Assembly: GCF_004000435.1 (NCBI RefSeq)
Contig: NZ_RBVZ01000003.1
Location: 248,001-312,000, forward strand
Origin: Alexandriicola marinus
GTDB taxonomy: Bacteria > Pseudomonadota > Alphaproteobacteria > Rhodobacterales > Rhodobacteraceae
Reading direction: 5' to 3'
DNA: 64,000 bases
Shown here: piece after piece, positions 15,859-23,928 of the stretch
How the letters are laid out: each line of letters opens with the position of its first letter
Position numbering within the stretch: position 1 is the stretch's first letter
The notes under the pieces: generated by a model
Told to the model about the DNA's origin: nothing
Seen by the model: only the letters and a program-made list of their open reading frames with translations
The model's database searches: none
Position numbers and translations under genes: made by a program

Positions 15859-16643
15859 ATGAAACAAATAGATTTCAACAAGTTGCTAGCGGGTTCCTTC
15901 GCCGGATCGCCGCCTGCGCGTGCCTTTGCACTTTCGCCGACGGCCAAGAAGCTGACCGCCGGCGTGCCGTTGAACGGCACCTCCAGCTGGGAGATGGAAA
16001 CGATCATCGAGGGCGGCATCTATGGCCGCAACGGGATTGAGCTGTCCCTGATGGATGTCGTGCACAAGCAGGCCGGACATGTGGCGTTCTTGTCGGGCGC
16101 GGCGATCTTTCGGACGACATCTGGCATGCCTCGGTGCGCTCACGTGGTGAGGTCGTGACCTGTATGCCGTATGCGTTGGCAGCGGCAGGCGTGATGGTGC
16201 CCGAAGGCAGTGATATCGCCTGTGCCCGCGATCTTGCCGGCAAGTCGATCGGGATCGCTGGTGGCCCGGCTGACAAGAGCTGGAGGGAGCGGCAGGCTCA
16301 TTATACCAATCGGACAGGGGTGACGCAGGCCGACAAGGTTGCCAGGCACCGGGACGCGATCACAGGGTTTCCGGGCGCCTCGTTCGAGGCTAGGGACGTT
16401 CTGGTGAACGACGACGCCGCATGGAAGGCGTTGCGCAAAGAGATGGGTGCCGTGGACAACGACACCCTGTTCGAAACCCTCGGGACGGACTATCGCGCGG
16501 GTATCGCGCCGGGCTATACCGACGACATGATCGACGCGGCGGCCGCAGCGTTCGCGATCATGGCCGAATATTGCGGGCCCGACCTCACGGGCGATGGCGA
16601 AACACGCGATCCGGGGACTTACTGGTCCGCCGACCGGGGCTGA
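15859..16643 (+). pseudogene. ABC substrate-binding protein pseudogene (frameshift plus internal deletion)
   Basis: Two fragments read as one NMT1-like binding protein. The first starts at ATG 15859 and reads LTAGVPLNGTSSWEMETIIEGG, then loses frame near 16098-16104. The second resumes as DLSDDIWHASVRSRGE, AGVMVPEGSDI, GKSIGIAGGPADKSW, then VNDDAAWKALR and DYRAGIAP. Compared with my recollection of intact family members, about 70-80 residues are missing after TGV, around 16320-16370. A single sequencing error would not explain both defects. It precedes an intact permease and ATPase, so the importer has lost its own binding protein. Confidence 0.75.
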
Positions 16644-16653
16644 AAGGGCTTGA

Positions 16654-17421
16654 ATGGGACGGGCAAGGGGGGATGGCACGCGCGGTTTCTTGCTTGAGGC
16701 CGCCTCGCTCCCGCTTCTATTTCTGATCTGGCATCTTCTGGCGCTGGCCGTGTCGCATCGTCTTTTCCCGACCCCTGTCGAGGTGATCGTGGAATTGTGG
16801 CGGCTCGCGACCGAACGGCACCTGGTTGCCGACCTTGCCAAGACGCTGGTCCGCGCGGCCTGGGCCTTTGTTGCGGCGATGACCATCGGCTCCTTGATCG
16901 GCGCGGTGCTCGGGCGGTTTCGCGGCGTCGACAGGCTTTTCGGAAGCTGGGTTCTGATCGGTCTGAACATCCCGGCGATCGTCGTGGCGATTACCTGCTA
17001 TATCTGGCTCGGGTTGAGCGAATTTGCCCTGATCCTCGCGGTTACGATCAACAAGACCCCGCTTGTCGCGGTCACCATGCGCGAAGGCGTTCGCGCGCTC
17101 GATTACGGTTTTGCCGAACTGGGCCGTGTCTACCGGCTCGACCTGTGGCGTCGGGTCCGGCTCATCGTGATCCCGCAATTGATGCCCTACATGCTGACCG
17201 CGGCGCGCACCGGGCTTTCGCTGATCTGGAAGATCGTTCTGGTCTTCGAGGTGCTGGGGTCGGACGGAGGCGTCGGGTTCCGCATCGGGGTCTTTTTCCA
17301 GAACTTCGATATCGAGGGCATACTGGCCTATACGCTGGCCTTCATGACCGTGGTGATCACCTTTGAATACCTCGTGATGCGGCGGCTGGAAGCAAGGATA
17401 CTCGGATGGCGACCGACCTAG
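16654..17421 (+). CDS. ABC transporter permease (SsuC/TauC-like), partner of the decayed binding protein
   Basis: A 255-residue membrane protein with about six hydrophobic segments (for example PLLFLIWHLLALAV, AIVVAITCYIWLGL, ILAYTLAFMTVVITF) and the BPD_transp_1 loop around ELGRVYRLDLWRRVRLIVIP. It lies 10 bp after the pseudogene and overlaps the ATPase gene by 16 bp. The frame is intact with no sign of decay. It may now work with a binding protein encoded elsewhere, or may be recently orphaned. Substrate unknown. Confidence 0.85.
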   Translation: MGRARGDGTRGFLLEAASLPLLFLIWHLLALAVSHRLFPTPVEVIVELWRLATERHLVADLAKTLVRAAWAFVAAMTIGSLIGAVLGRFRGVDRLFGSWVLIGLNIPAIVVAITCYIWLGLSEFALILAVTINKTPLVAVTMREGVRALDYGFAELGRVYRLDLWRRVRLIVIPQLMPYMLTAARTGLSLIWKIVLVFEVLGSDGGVGFRIGVFFQNFDIEGILAYTLAFMTVVITFEYLVMRRLEARILGWRPT

Positions 17422-18134
17422 CCGTATCCGTCGATCTGCGCGCCAAGCGGTTCACCGGCGCAACGGGGCTTCTGTTCGAAGACCTTCGTTTCGACGTGGA
17501 GCAGGGCGAGGTTCTGGCGCTGATCGGCCCGTCGGGCGTCGGCAAGTCGACGCTCTTGCGGATGATCGCCGGGCTCGACACCGATTTCGATGGCCGCGTC
17601 GATGTGATGGGCCGCCCCGCGGCAGAGGCCTCTCCACCGGGCTTCGTGTTCCAGGACCCGCGCCTGCTGCCATGGCTCGACGCGGTGGGCAATATCCGTG
17701 CGGTCTCCCCCGACACGAGCAAGGAGGAGGCCGCGCGTCTGCTGTCGGAAATGGGTCTTTCGGGCTATGAAAGCGCGCGGCCGGGCGATCTGTCCGGTGG
17801 AATGCAGCGCCGCGTGGCTCTGGCCCGTGCCCTCGCCGTCGAGCCGCGACTTTTGCTTCTGGACGAGCCATTCGTCTCGATCGACCGGCAACTGGTGCGC
17901 GAATTGCAGAAGGTCGTCGCCCGCGTCATCGAGGATCGGAAGCCCACGATGATCCTTGTCAGTCACGAACCCGAAGATGCCGCCCGTCTGGCCGACCGGG
18001 TGCTCCGAATAGAGGGACGGCCAGCCTCGATCATCCGTGACGATCGGCTTGATGTGCCCCGCGCAAAGCGGGACGCCACCGCGATCCGGCAGATTACCGA
18101 GGCCCTTGGCGGCGGGGAGGAAGGCCTGTCATGA
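17406..18134 (+). CDS. ABC transporter ATP-binding protein (nitrate/taurine type)
   Basis: A 242-residue ATPase with Walker A (GPSGVGKST), Q-loop (VFQDPRLLPWLD), signature (DLSGGMQRR), Walker B (LLLLDEPFVSID) and H-loop (ILVSHEPEDA). It is translationally coupled to the permease. The signature and Q-loop resemble the taurine/nitrate importer branch. It is the last intact gene before a decayed stretch, and its stop is followed directly by degenerate sequence. Confidence 0.88.
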   Translation: MATDLAVSVDLRAKRFTGATGLLFEDLRFDVEQGEVLALIGPSGVGKSTLLRMIAGLDTDFDGRVDVMGRPAAEASPPGFVFQDPRLLPWLDAVGNIRAVSPDTSKEEAARLLSEMGLSGYESARPGDLSGGMQRRVALARALAVEPRLLLLDEPFVSIDRQLVRELQKVVARVIEDRKPTMILVSHEPEDAARLADRVLRIEGRPASIIRDDRLDVPRAKRDATAIRQITEALGGGEEGLS

Positions 18135-18250
18135 CAAGTCCTGTGCCGCCGAGGCCGTCATCTTTTCCGAAAGCCTGACGGCTGCACCTTCGCCGCCGCA
18201 TTGGCCCCGTATGTGCGATCCCGTGGCGAGAAAGGGGCTGCCCGGACCCC

Positions 18251-18349
18251 GAGGCCCGCGCACAGGTCCCGTGCCAGGGCCATGCGGATTTCATCGTCGG
18301 CAACCCGCCGTTGATCCGGGCCGCGCGCCTGCGGAGCATCCTGTGCATT
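18251..18349 (+). pseudogene. Fossil fragment of an N6-adenine DNA methyltransferase
   Basis: In one forward frame the stretch reads DPEARAQVPCQGHADFIVGNPPLIRAARLR and then loses similarity. ADFIVGNPP followed by a basic RxxRLR stretch recalls motif IV of large N6-adenine methyltransferases of restriction or BREX/DISARM type (usually NPPF/NPPY, here NPPL). No start and no other motif were found. It lies in the 358-bp gap (18135-18492) that otherwise holds nothing I recognise, and suggests a defence gene once lay here. Short match, so moderate to low confidence. Confidence 0.4.
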
Positions 18350-18492
18350 GCGACAGGGAGCGGGCCCGAGATAGATCTGCCAATGCAGATGGGGGAGCTA
18401 CACGCCGTGTCAGATCAAGCACCCTTCTGTGCCTTAACGTTGATGACCGGCCACCGCTTCCGTCGGAATCAGTGTATTCAGCGCAAATGCGA

Positions 18493-19440
18493 TCAGACGA
18501 CAACTGCCGTGTGTTTTCCCAGCGCCTTTGCTCGATAAAGCGCTTGATCCAACTTGTGATAAAGAGTGCTGAAGTTGCTTGTCTCTTCATCTATCCTGGA
18601 AAACCCAGCACTTAATCCCAACACTTGGCCAGTGCTGCTCGTTCGATATTCAGCGCAGGCCTGGTCGAAATCGGATTTGAACATATGAAAAAAGTCCGTC
18701 GGGCAGGTTCCGTTTTCGACGTTTACAATGCCCAGAAATTCGTCCCCGCCCATGCGGCCGAAATGGTTGATCGACGCAGAGTGCCGGCGTGCTATTGCGG
18801 CCAAGTCTTGGAGAACCTGGTCGCCAATCAGATGGCCGTGCGTATCATTGACTGTCTTGAAGTGGTCCAGATCGACGAGCATCGCATATCTATGAACTTC
18901 ATCTTCCGGCTCTCCCAAGAGAATTTGCTCGACTTGCGAGATAATTGCCTCACGACTAAGCGCACCTGTCAGGAAGTCGGTGTTCAAAGCTCTTTGTAGC
19001 TCATCATTTGCCTTGGCCAGACGGTCGTTCTTGTCCATTAGGTCAGAGTAAAGCTGGCGCAATTCCGTGACTTCTGTCTGCACGCTCACAAATCCGCCGT
19101 CTGGAAGCCGTCGATCTGTCGTCTTGATCCAGCGTCCGTCCTTCAGATGGACGAAGAAAGATCCTTTCAAACGTGCGCGGTACTCTGCCTTTCGCGCCAG
19201 GTATTCCGCACCTTCTCCAATGTCGTCGCCGATCGCAACGTTGCCTTTCTGAACATCGAGTCTTCCCAATTCCGAAAAATGGATTCCGACCGAAAGCTCA
19301 TCATCCGTGTATGCGTAGAGTTCTTTGAACTTCTTGTTCCAATACGCTAGGCCGCCATCTTTGTCATAGACGACAACAGCTTCTTCCACGTGATCCAGAA
19401 TCGTCTGCCAGATTGGATCAGAGCATGCTTGAAATCGCAT
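18493..19440 (-). CDS. PAS-GGDEF diguanylate cyclase
   Basis: A 315-residue cytoplasmic protein. Residues about 10-130 form a PAS sensor (AVVVYDKDGGLAYWNKKF, ending FVSVQTEVTELRQL), then a short coiled coil (DLMDKNDRLAKANDELQRAL) leads into the GGDEF domain (DFLTGALSREAI, AMLVDLDHFKTVND, intact RMGGDEFLGI). It should make cyclic di-GMP from two GTP. The four residues at the I-site position before GGDEF are ASIN rather than RxxD, so product inhibition is probably absent. No membrane segment. Base composition is visibly more A/T-rich than the neighbours, pointing to horizontal acquisition. Confidence 0.9.
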   Translation of the reverse strand: MRFQACSDPIWQTILDHVEEAVVVYDKDGGLAYWNKKFKELYAYTDDELSVGIHFSELGRLDVQKGNVAIGDDIGEGAEYLARKAEYRARLKGSFFVHLKDGRWIKTTDRRLPDGGFVSVQTEVTELRQLYSDLMDKNDRLAKANDELQRALNTDFLTGALSREAIISQVEQILLGEPEDEVHRYAMLVDLDHFKTVNDTHGHLIGDQVLQDLAAIARRHSASINHFGRMGGDEFLGIVNVENGTCPTDFFHMFKSDFDQACAEYRTSSTGQVLGLSAGFSRIDEETSNFSTLYHKLDQALYRAKALGKHTAVVV

Positions 19441-19630
19441 AAGATGGTTCCGATAACTCAGCGGGATTGGTCAACCATCCCGTTTGCTTCTGTAGGTTGC
19501 GAAGCGTTTGGAGTGGCGCCCAAACGGCTCGGGCCCCTACTAACTGGATTTCGAGACACCTTTCCATAAGAATATCTGCACCGCCTGATTGTGCTATCGG
19601 CACCTCCGCGGGTATTACAGCCCCCGACAC
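19418..19630 (-). CDS. Hypothetical short ORF upstream of the diguanylate cyclase gene
   Basis: A 70-residue frame from GTG 19630 (or 49 residues from an internal ATG, MERCLEIQLV) that overlaps the start of the diguanylate cyclase gene by 23 bp. It has the segment GARAVWAPLQTLRNLQKQTGW but no domain I recognise. It may be a coupled small gene, the tail of a decayed upstream sensor domain, or a chance ORF. Confidence 0.25.
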   Translation of the reverse strand: MSGAVIPAEVPIAQSGGADILMERCLEIQLVGARAVWAPLQTLRNLQKQTGWLTNPAELSEPSYAISSML

Positions 19631-20351
19631 AGATATGGGCCGGTTTCTGCAGATTGGCTTCGAATTCTATGGGCGATGCGTGAGGTTCTTCGTGTCACCT
19701 CCTTCCCAATCTTGGCGGATCCCAATGTCGTCGAAAATGCTCCCGATAAACACTTGGTCGGTGAGTGATATCTTGTCAGTCAAGACACTGGCAGCGTTGC
19801 TGTCTCTCATTTCTTATTTCTGGTTTGCATCAGGTATTCAGGCGGGGCGCATGGAGATCCCCAAACATCTGTTGCGCGTTTCGCCCCCTTCGTGTCGGGC
19901 ATTGTGTCTGCTGAACAGCCGAAAGAAATTAAGTAAAGCCCTCTTCGTCTTCCGTCATCCATTTGGGCCAAATCACTAGAACTCCACGTCCGCGAATATC
20001 TCGCGTGAAGCCTGGCTACGGCGCCATCCGTCGTGGGCCGCTACATGGACCATCGGACACCGCTACCCCGCGCGTGCAGGCCGGTCCAGCGTGTCGCTGG
20101 TGACATCAGTTGAAGTCATCTGACTTGGGATCGTTGAACTGGCGGGACTTGCTGAAAAGGTCAGCGGCACACGAATCGTAAGGACACCACAGCGCCACAT
20201 CGTCGAACATGCGGAATAACAAGCCCTCTTAGCAGCCCACCAAACGTCTTGATCCACACAGTGATTCAGCGCTGCATCAGGTGTGTGCAGGTAGCATAAG
20301 GCGCGTATCGCTATTTTGGCGGCCGAAGTCGCTCTAAATGTCTGATTTTAA
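19631..20351. other. Apparently non-coding, relatively A/T-rich stretch before tRNA-Cys
   Basis: About 720 bp with no ORF I can support. The longest forward frame, 19467-19979, has no recognisable domain and poor coding character, and a 64-codon leftward frame at 20063-20257 is likewise unsupported. The stretch faces the 3' end of tRNA-Cys, a common integration target, but I see no integrase and no repeat of the tRNA 3' end. Probably the remains of an eroded insertion. Confidence 0.45.
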
Positions 20352-20425
20352 TGGAGGCGAGTACCGGAATCGAACCGGTGTACACGGATTTGCAATCCGC
20401 TGCGTCACCACTCCGCCAACTCGCC
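20352..20425 (-). tRNA. tRNA-Cys (anticodon GCA)
   Basis: Read leftward, the 7-bp acceptor arms GGCGAGT and ACTCGCC pair, followed by discriminator T and encoded CCA. The T arm carries GGTTCGATTCC, and the anticodon loop reads ATTGCAAAT with GCA at 20391-20393. The length is 74 nt including CCA. Its 3' end points toward the eroded region at 18.1-20.3 kb. Confidence 0.95.
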
Positions 20426-20554
20426 TCTCGAGGGTCCGAATATACGAGGCGCCGGGGCCTTGCAAGCGTGGTGAGGCAGGTACATGGCCGTTGCCGAGGG
20501 GGCGTCGATGTGGCATCACCGATCAGAGCCAAATGAACGAAAGAGTTTACCGCC

Positions 20555-21208
20555 TTGCCCGACTATACCTCTCGCCGGATCATGATGGTCGACACGCAGG
20601 TCCGGCCGTCGGATGTGACAAAGTTTCCGATCATCGACGCGATGCTGAATGTGCCGCGCGAGTTGTACGTGCCGCAGGGGCAGCGCGAGGCCGCCTATGT
20701 CGGCGACAACATCCCTCTGGGCGGCGATCGTGTGCTGCTGGAGCCGCGGACGTTCGCCAAGCTTCTGGACGGGCTGGAAATCAGGCCGGGCGATGTCATC
20801 CTCGATGTCGGTTGCGGCCTTGGCTATTCGACGGCCGTTCTGGCGCGGATGGCGGAATTCGTCGTCGGTCTGGAAGATGACCCCGAGCGGGCGCAGGAGG
20901 CGCAGGCCACACTTTCGGCCAATGGCGTCGACAATGCCGCCGTGCTGGAAGGGCCTCTGGCCGAAGGTGCCGAGAAGAACGGCCCCTATGACGTGATCGT
21001 CATCGAGGGCGCGGTCGAGACATTGCCCGAGGCGTTTGTTGCCCAGCTCAACGACGGTGGCCGGATCGGCTGCCTGTTTTCGGAGGGCACGCTTGGCGTG
21101 GCACGGGTCGGGGTGAAGGCGGACGGACGGATCAGCTGGCGCTCATCGTTCAACGCCGCGGCCCCTGTACTGACGGGTTTTGAACGCCCGGAGGTGTTTG
21201 CACTTTAG
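20555..21208 (+). CDS. Protein-L-isoaspartate O-methyltransferase family protein
   Basis: A 217-residue SAM-dependent methyltransferase of the PCMT family. Conserved signs are MMVDTQVRPSDV (N-terminal region of the alphaproteobacterial subgroup), the SAM-binding DVILDVGCGLGYSTAVLA (about residues 80-97) and DVIVIEGAVE. The start is TTG 20555, giving MPDYTSRRIMM, which matches the N terminus I recall for roseobacter homologues; ATG 20582 is the alternative. It lies just upstream of tolC, a common alphaproteobacterial order. Whether it repairs isoaspartyl residues or acts on another substrate is open. Confidence 0.85.
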   Translation: MPDYTSRRIMMVDTQVRPSDVTKFPIIDAMLNVPRELYVPQGQREAAYVGDNIPLGGDRVLLEPRTFAKLLDGLEIRPGDVILDVGCGLGYSTAVLARMAEFVVGLEDDPERAQEAQATLSANGVDNAAVLEGPLAEGAEKNGPYDVIVIEGAVETLPEAFVAQLNDGGRIGCLFSEGTLGVARVGVKADGRISWRSSFNAAAPVLTGFERPEVFAL

Positions 21209-21252
21209 GCGGTGAAGGTATTGGCGGATCGGTTGGATTGATCGGGGAACAG

Positions 21253-22620
21253 ATGGGCATTTTTCACAAGATAGCAGGTAGTGTCGGTGCGGCGGCGCTG
21301 TGTCTTGGTCTGGCATCTCAGGCCTCGTCGGAATCGCTCGCGGATGCGCTGGCACACGGCTACGAGGCAAGCGGGCTTCTGGAACAGAACCGTGCCCTGC
21401 TGCGCGCCGCCGACGAAGGCGTTGCGAACGCGGTGTCTGCCCTGATGCCGGTTGTCAGCTGGTCGATGTCGGCTCAGTCCCAGTTCCCGCAAGCGCCCAA
21501 TTCCGATTTCATCACCGGGGGTCTTCAGCTTCAGGCGGAAATGACGCTCTATGATGGCGGGCGCAACCAGCTGGCCGTGGATGGCCAGAAAGAGCTGGTT
21601 CTGGCGACGCGTGAGGGGCTCGTCAACATCGAACAGCAGGTCCTGCTGCGCATCGTCGAGGCCTACATGGAAGTGCGCCGCGCGTCTGAATTCGTGGCGC
21701 TGCGGCAGAACAACGTCCGGCTGATCACGCAGGAATTGCGTGCTGCGGAGGATCGGTTCGAGGTCGGTGAAATCACCCGGACGGATGTCGCCTCCGCCGA
21801 AGCGCGCCTTGCCTCGGCCCGGAGCCAGCTTGCCGCCGAAGAGGGCACTCTTGCCCGGGCGATTGCGGAATATGTTGCGGCGGTCGGACGACAGCCCGGC
21901 CAGCTTCAGCCGGCCAATCAGGTGCCGATCCGGCGGTCGCTGCGCGAGATCAAGGAATTCGCGCTGCGCAATCATCCGGTGATCCTGCAGGCACGGCATT
22001 CGGTCGCATCGGCCGATATCAGTGTGGAGAGGGCCGAACTGGCCCATGTGCCGACGGTCAGCCTCAACGGGACGGCCCGGATCGATTTCGACGGACGCGA
22101 AAGCCAGAGCATCGGGTTGAGTGTCGGTGGCCCGATTTATCAGGGCGGACGGCTTGCAAGCCAGCTTCGCGAGGCACAGGCGCGCCGGGATGCTGCGCGG
22201 GCCGATCTGTACGTGACAGCGCAGTCGATCGAACAGAATGTCACCAATGCCTATGCCTTCTGGGAGGTCGCGCGGGCGACGCGCGATGCGTCCGAACGTC
22301 AGGTTCGGGCAGCGACCATCGCCTTCCGCGGCGTGCGGGAAGAGGCCGATCTAGGCGCGCGGACAACGCTTGATGTTCTCAATGCCGAGCAGGAACTGCT
22401 CGATGCCCGCGCAAATCTGATCGCGGCTCAGGTGGATGAGGTCGTGGCCTCCTACACCGTTTTGTCGTCGATGGGCCTTATGACCGCCGAGCATCTGAAC
22501 CTGAACGTCCAGCTGTACGATCCCGAGGCCTACTACAATCTGGTCAAGGACGCGCCGACACAGCTGTCCGAACAGGGCCGGGCGCTTGATCGGGTGCTGG
22601 AAGCGATCGGGCAGCAATAG
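21253..22620 (+). CDS. tolC: TolC-family outer membrane efflux protein
   Basis: A 455-residue outer membrane channel with a Sec signal (AGSVGAAALCLGLASQASS). The two OEP repeats start SLADALAHGYEAS and SLREIKEFALRNHPVI. Hallmarks are the coiled-coil RFEVGEITRTDVASAEARLA (first repeat) and EEADLGARTTLDVLNAEQELLDA (second repeat), and the strand LQAEMTLYDGG. It trimerises to form the exit duct for type I secretion and tripartite efflux. ATG 21253 is chosen over TTG 21238 because GGGGAA precedes it. Confidence 0.92.
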   Translation: MGIFHKIAGSVGAAALCLGLASQASSESLADALAHGYEASGLLEQNRALLRAADEGVANAVSALMPVVSWSMSAQSQFPQAPNSDFITGGLQLQAEMTLYDGGRNQLAVDGQKELVLATREGLVNIEQQVLLRIVEAYMEVRRASEFVALRQNNVRLITQELRAAEDRFEVGEITRTDVASAEARLASARSQLAAEEGTLARAIAEYVAAVGRQPGQLQPANQVPIRRSLREIKEFALRNHPVILQARHSVASADISVERAELAHVPTVSLNGTARIDFDGRESQSIGLSVGGPIYQGGRLASQLREAQARRDAARADLYVTAQSIEQNVTNAYAFWEVARATRDASERQVRAATIAFRGVREEADLGARTTLDVLNAEQELLDARANLIAAQVDEVVASYTVLSSMGLMTAEHLNLNVQLYDPEAYYNLVKDAPTQLSEQGRALDRVLEAIGQQ

Positions 22621-22637
22621 CGCGCTGGAAGTGTCTC

Positions 22638-22665
22638 AAATCCCGCGTATCTGTTGTGGGATTTT
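22638..22665 (+). terminator. Candidate terminator after tolC
   Basis: AAATCCC and GGGATTTT form an imperfectly extendable stem, followed by a short T run, 18 bp after the tolC stop and before the PopZ-like gene. The loop is large (about 9-13 nt), so strength is doubtful. Confidence 0.4.
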
Positions 22666-22709
22666 CACTTAGTGTCTAGAGTGATGGCCGAGGCCAATCA
22701 GAGTAGACG

Positions 22710-23921
22710 ATGTCCGATCCTGTGACCAATATCCAGATAGAGGATGTCTTGTCCTCGATTCGTCGGCTCGTGTCCGAGGGCGAGAAACTGCGTGATCCGG
22801 GCACTTCTTCCGAAACGAAGTCGTCTTCCAAGACGGGGGCCGCGTCGCCAGAGGAGGAACCCGGCGTGCTCGAGCTCGGTGCCGAATACCGGGCGGATAT
22901 CGCGGGCCCCGATGGGCGCGAAGATGCGGGCGAGGGTGACCGATCGGAGGTCGACAACCCCGTTCGATTTGTTCTGACCCCGGCCTATCGTGTTGAAGAG
23001 CCGGAGCCTCAGGAGTGGCTTGACGAGACGGACACCGCCGATACGCAGGCCGACACGACCGCTGACGCCGGCCCCGAGAATGCCGAGGCCGACGAAGAGG
23101 GCGATGACGCCGGCCTCCGGGGGGAGATTGTCTGGACCGACGAAGATGATCCCGAAGCCGCGGTCACCTCGGATACCGCTCCCGATACCCCGGCGGCAAA
23201 GGCCCGGGACGACGGGGGCGTGCCGGAGGCCGAAAAGACGGATCAGGTGCCCGAATGGGTGGCGCGCGGGCAGGCGGAGCTGGATGCGCTCGAATCCGAA
23301 GGTGCCGATCCCGAGGCGGGACTGACCAATGATGCCGCGCTCCAGGGTGACGATGATTTGGCGGGGCCGTCCGGGCAGGACACGCCCGCGCAGCAGACCG
23401 CCGAGATCGAAATCCCGGCGCCTGAGGCCGAACACTCTGATCGTCGCGCGATCGAATCAACCATTGCCGAACTCGAGGCCGCGATTTCGGGTGCGGCTGA
23501 AGAGTGGGAACCTGACGGAAGCGAAGAAACGCCCGTCATGGATTGGGACGCCGCAAGCGAGGTGGGCGTCTTCTTTTCCAGTCGGTTCGCATCGGGCGGG
23601 CCGGTCGAAGATGCCGAGATGTCGGATACCCCGGATCAGCGAGACGAGACGGACCCCGAGGATGCGGCGGAGAAGTTCGAGGCCGCCGAAGCCTATTTCG
23701 CAGAGGCCGAAATCGAAGATGCCCCCGACCCGCTCGAAGACCAGCTGACCGCTTATCTGGAGCAGGACGAGGTTCTCGACGAAGAGACACTGCGCCGAAT
23801 GGTGGCCGAAATCGTCCGCGAGGAATTGCAGGGCCCGTTGGGCGAACGCATCACCCGCAACGTCCGCAAGCTGGTGCGCCGCGAGATTTACCGCGCCCTG
23901 GCAGAACAGGGGTTCGAATAG
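22710..23921 (+). CDS. PopZ-like (DUF2497-like) acidic polar-organising protein
   Basis: A 403-residue protein with three parts. The N-terminal helix IEDVLSSIRRLVSEGEK (about residues 10-26) matches the PTMEEILASIRRIISED-type start of PopZ. A roughly 310-residue linker very rich in Asp, Glu, Pro and Ala follows. The C-terminal helices (LDEETLRRMVAEIVREEL, then ITRNVRKLVRREIYRALAEQ) resemble the PopZ oligomerisation region. PopZ gathers chromosome and cell-cycle proteins into a condensate at the pole. The linker is much longer than the roughly 70-100 residues of the Caulobacter protein. The neighbouring tolC supports the call; valS, a usual neighbour, lies 10 kb away. Confidence 0.65.
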   Translation: MSDPVTNIQIEDVLSSIRRLVSEGEKLRDPGTSSETKSSSKTGAASPEEEPGVLELGAEYRADIAGPDGREDAGEGDRSEVDNPVRFVLTPAYRVEEPEPQEWLDETDTADTQADTTADAGPENAEADEEGDDAGLRGEIVWTDEDDPEAAVTSDTAPDTPAAKARDDGGVPEAEKTDQVPEWVARGQAELDALESEGADPEAGLTNDAALQGDDDLAGPSGQDTPAQQTAEIEIPAPEAEHSDRRAIESTIAELEAAISGAAEEWEPDGSEETPVMDWDAASEVGVFFSSRFASGGPVEDAEMSDTPDQRDETDPEDAAEKFEAAEAYFAEAEIEDAPDPLEDQLTAYLEQDEVLDEETLRRMVAEIVREELQGPLGERITRNVRKLVRREIYRALAEQGFE

Positions 23922-23928
23922 CGCCCCT

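Noticed and set aside
16134-16643. Separate 169-residue gene
   Set aside because: Reads as the C-terminal part of a binding protein whose N-terminal part is in another frame just upstream; treated as one pseudogene.
18037-18615. 192-codon frame after the second importer ATPase
   Set aside because: Starts inside the ATPase gene in another frame and lacks motifs; overlaps the methyltransferase fossil in a different frame.
19467-19979. 170-codon rightward frame upstream of tRNA-Cys
   Set aside because: No domain, no RBS, mixed composition; crosses the start region of the diguanylate cyclase gene.
20063-20257. Possible small ORF or transposase remnant before tRNA-Cys
   Set aside because: No transposase motif or terminal repeat could be identified; left as unannotated sequence.
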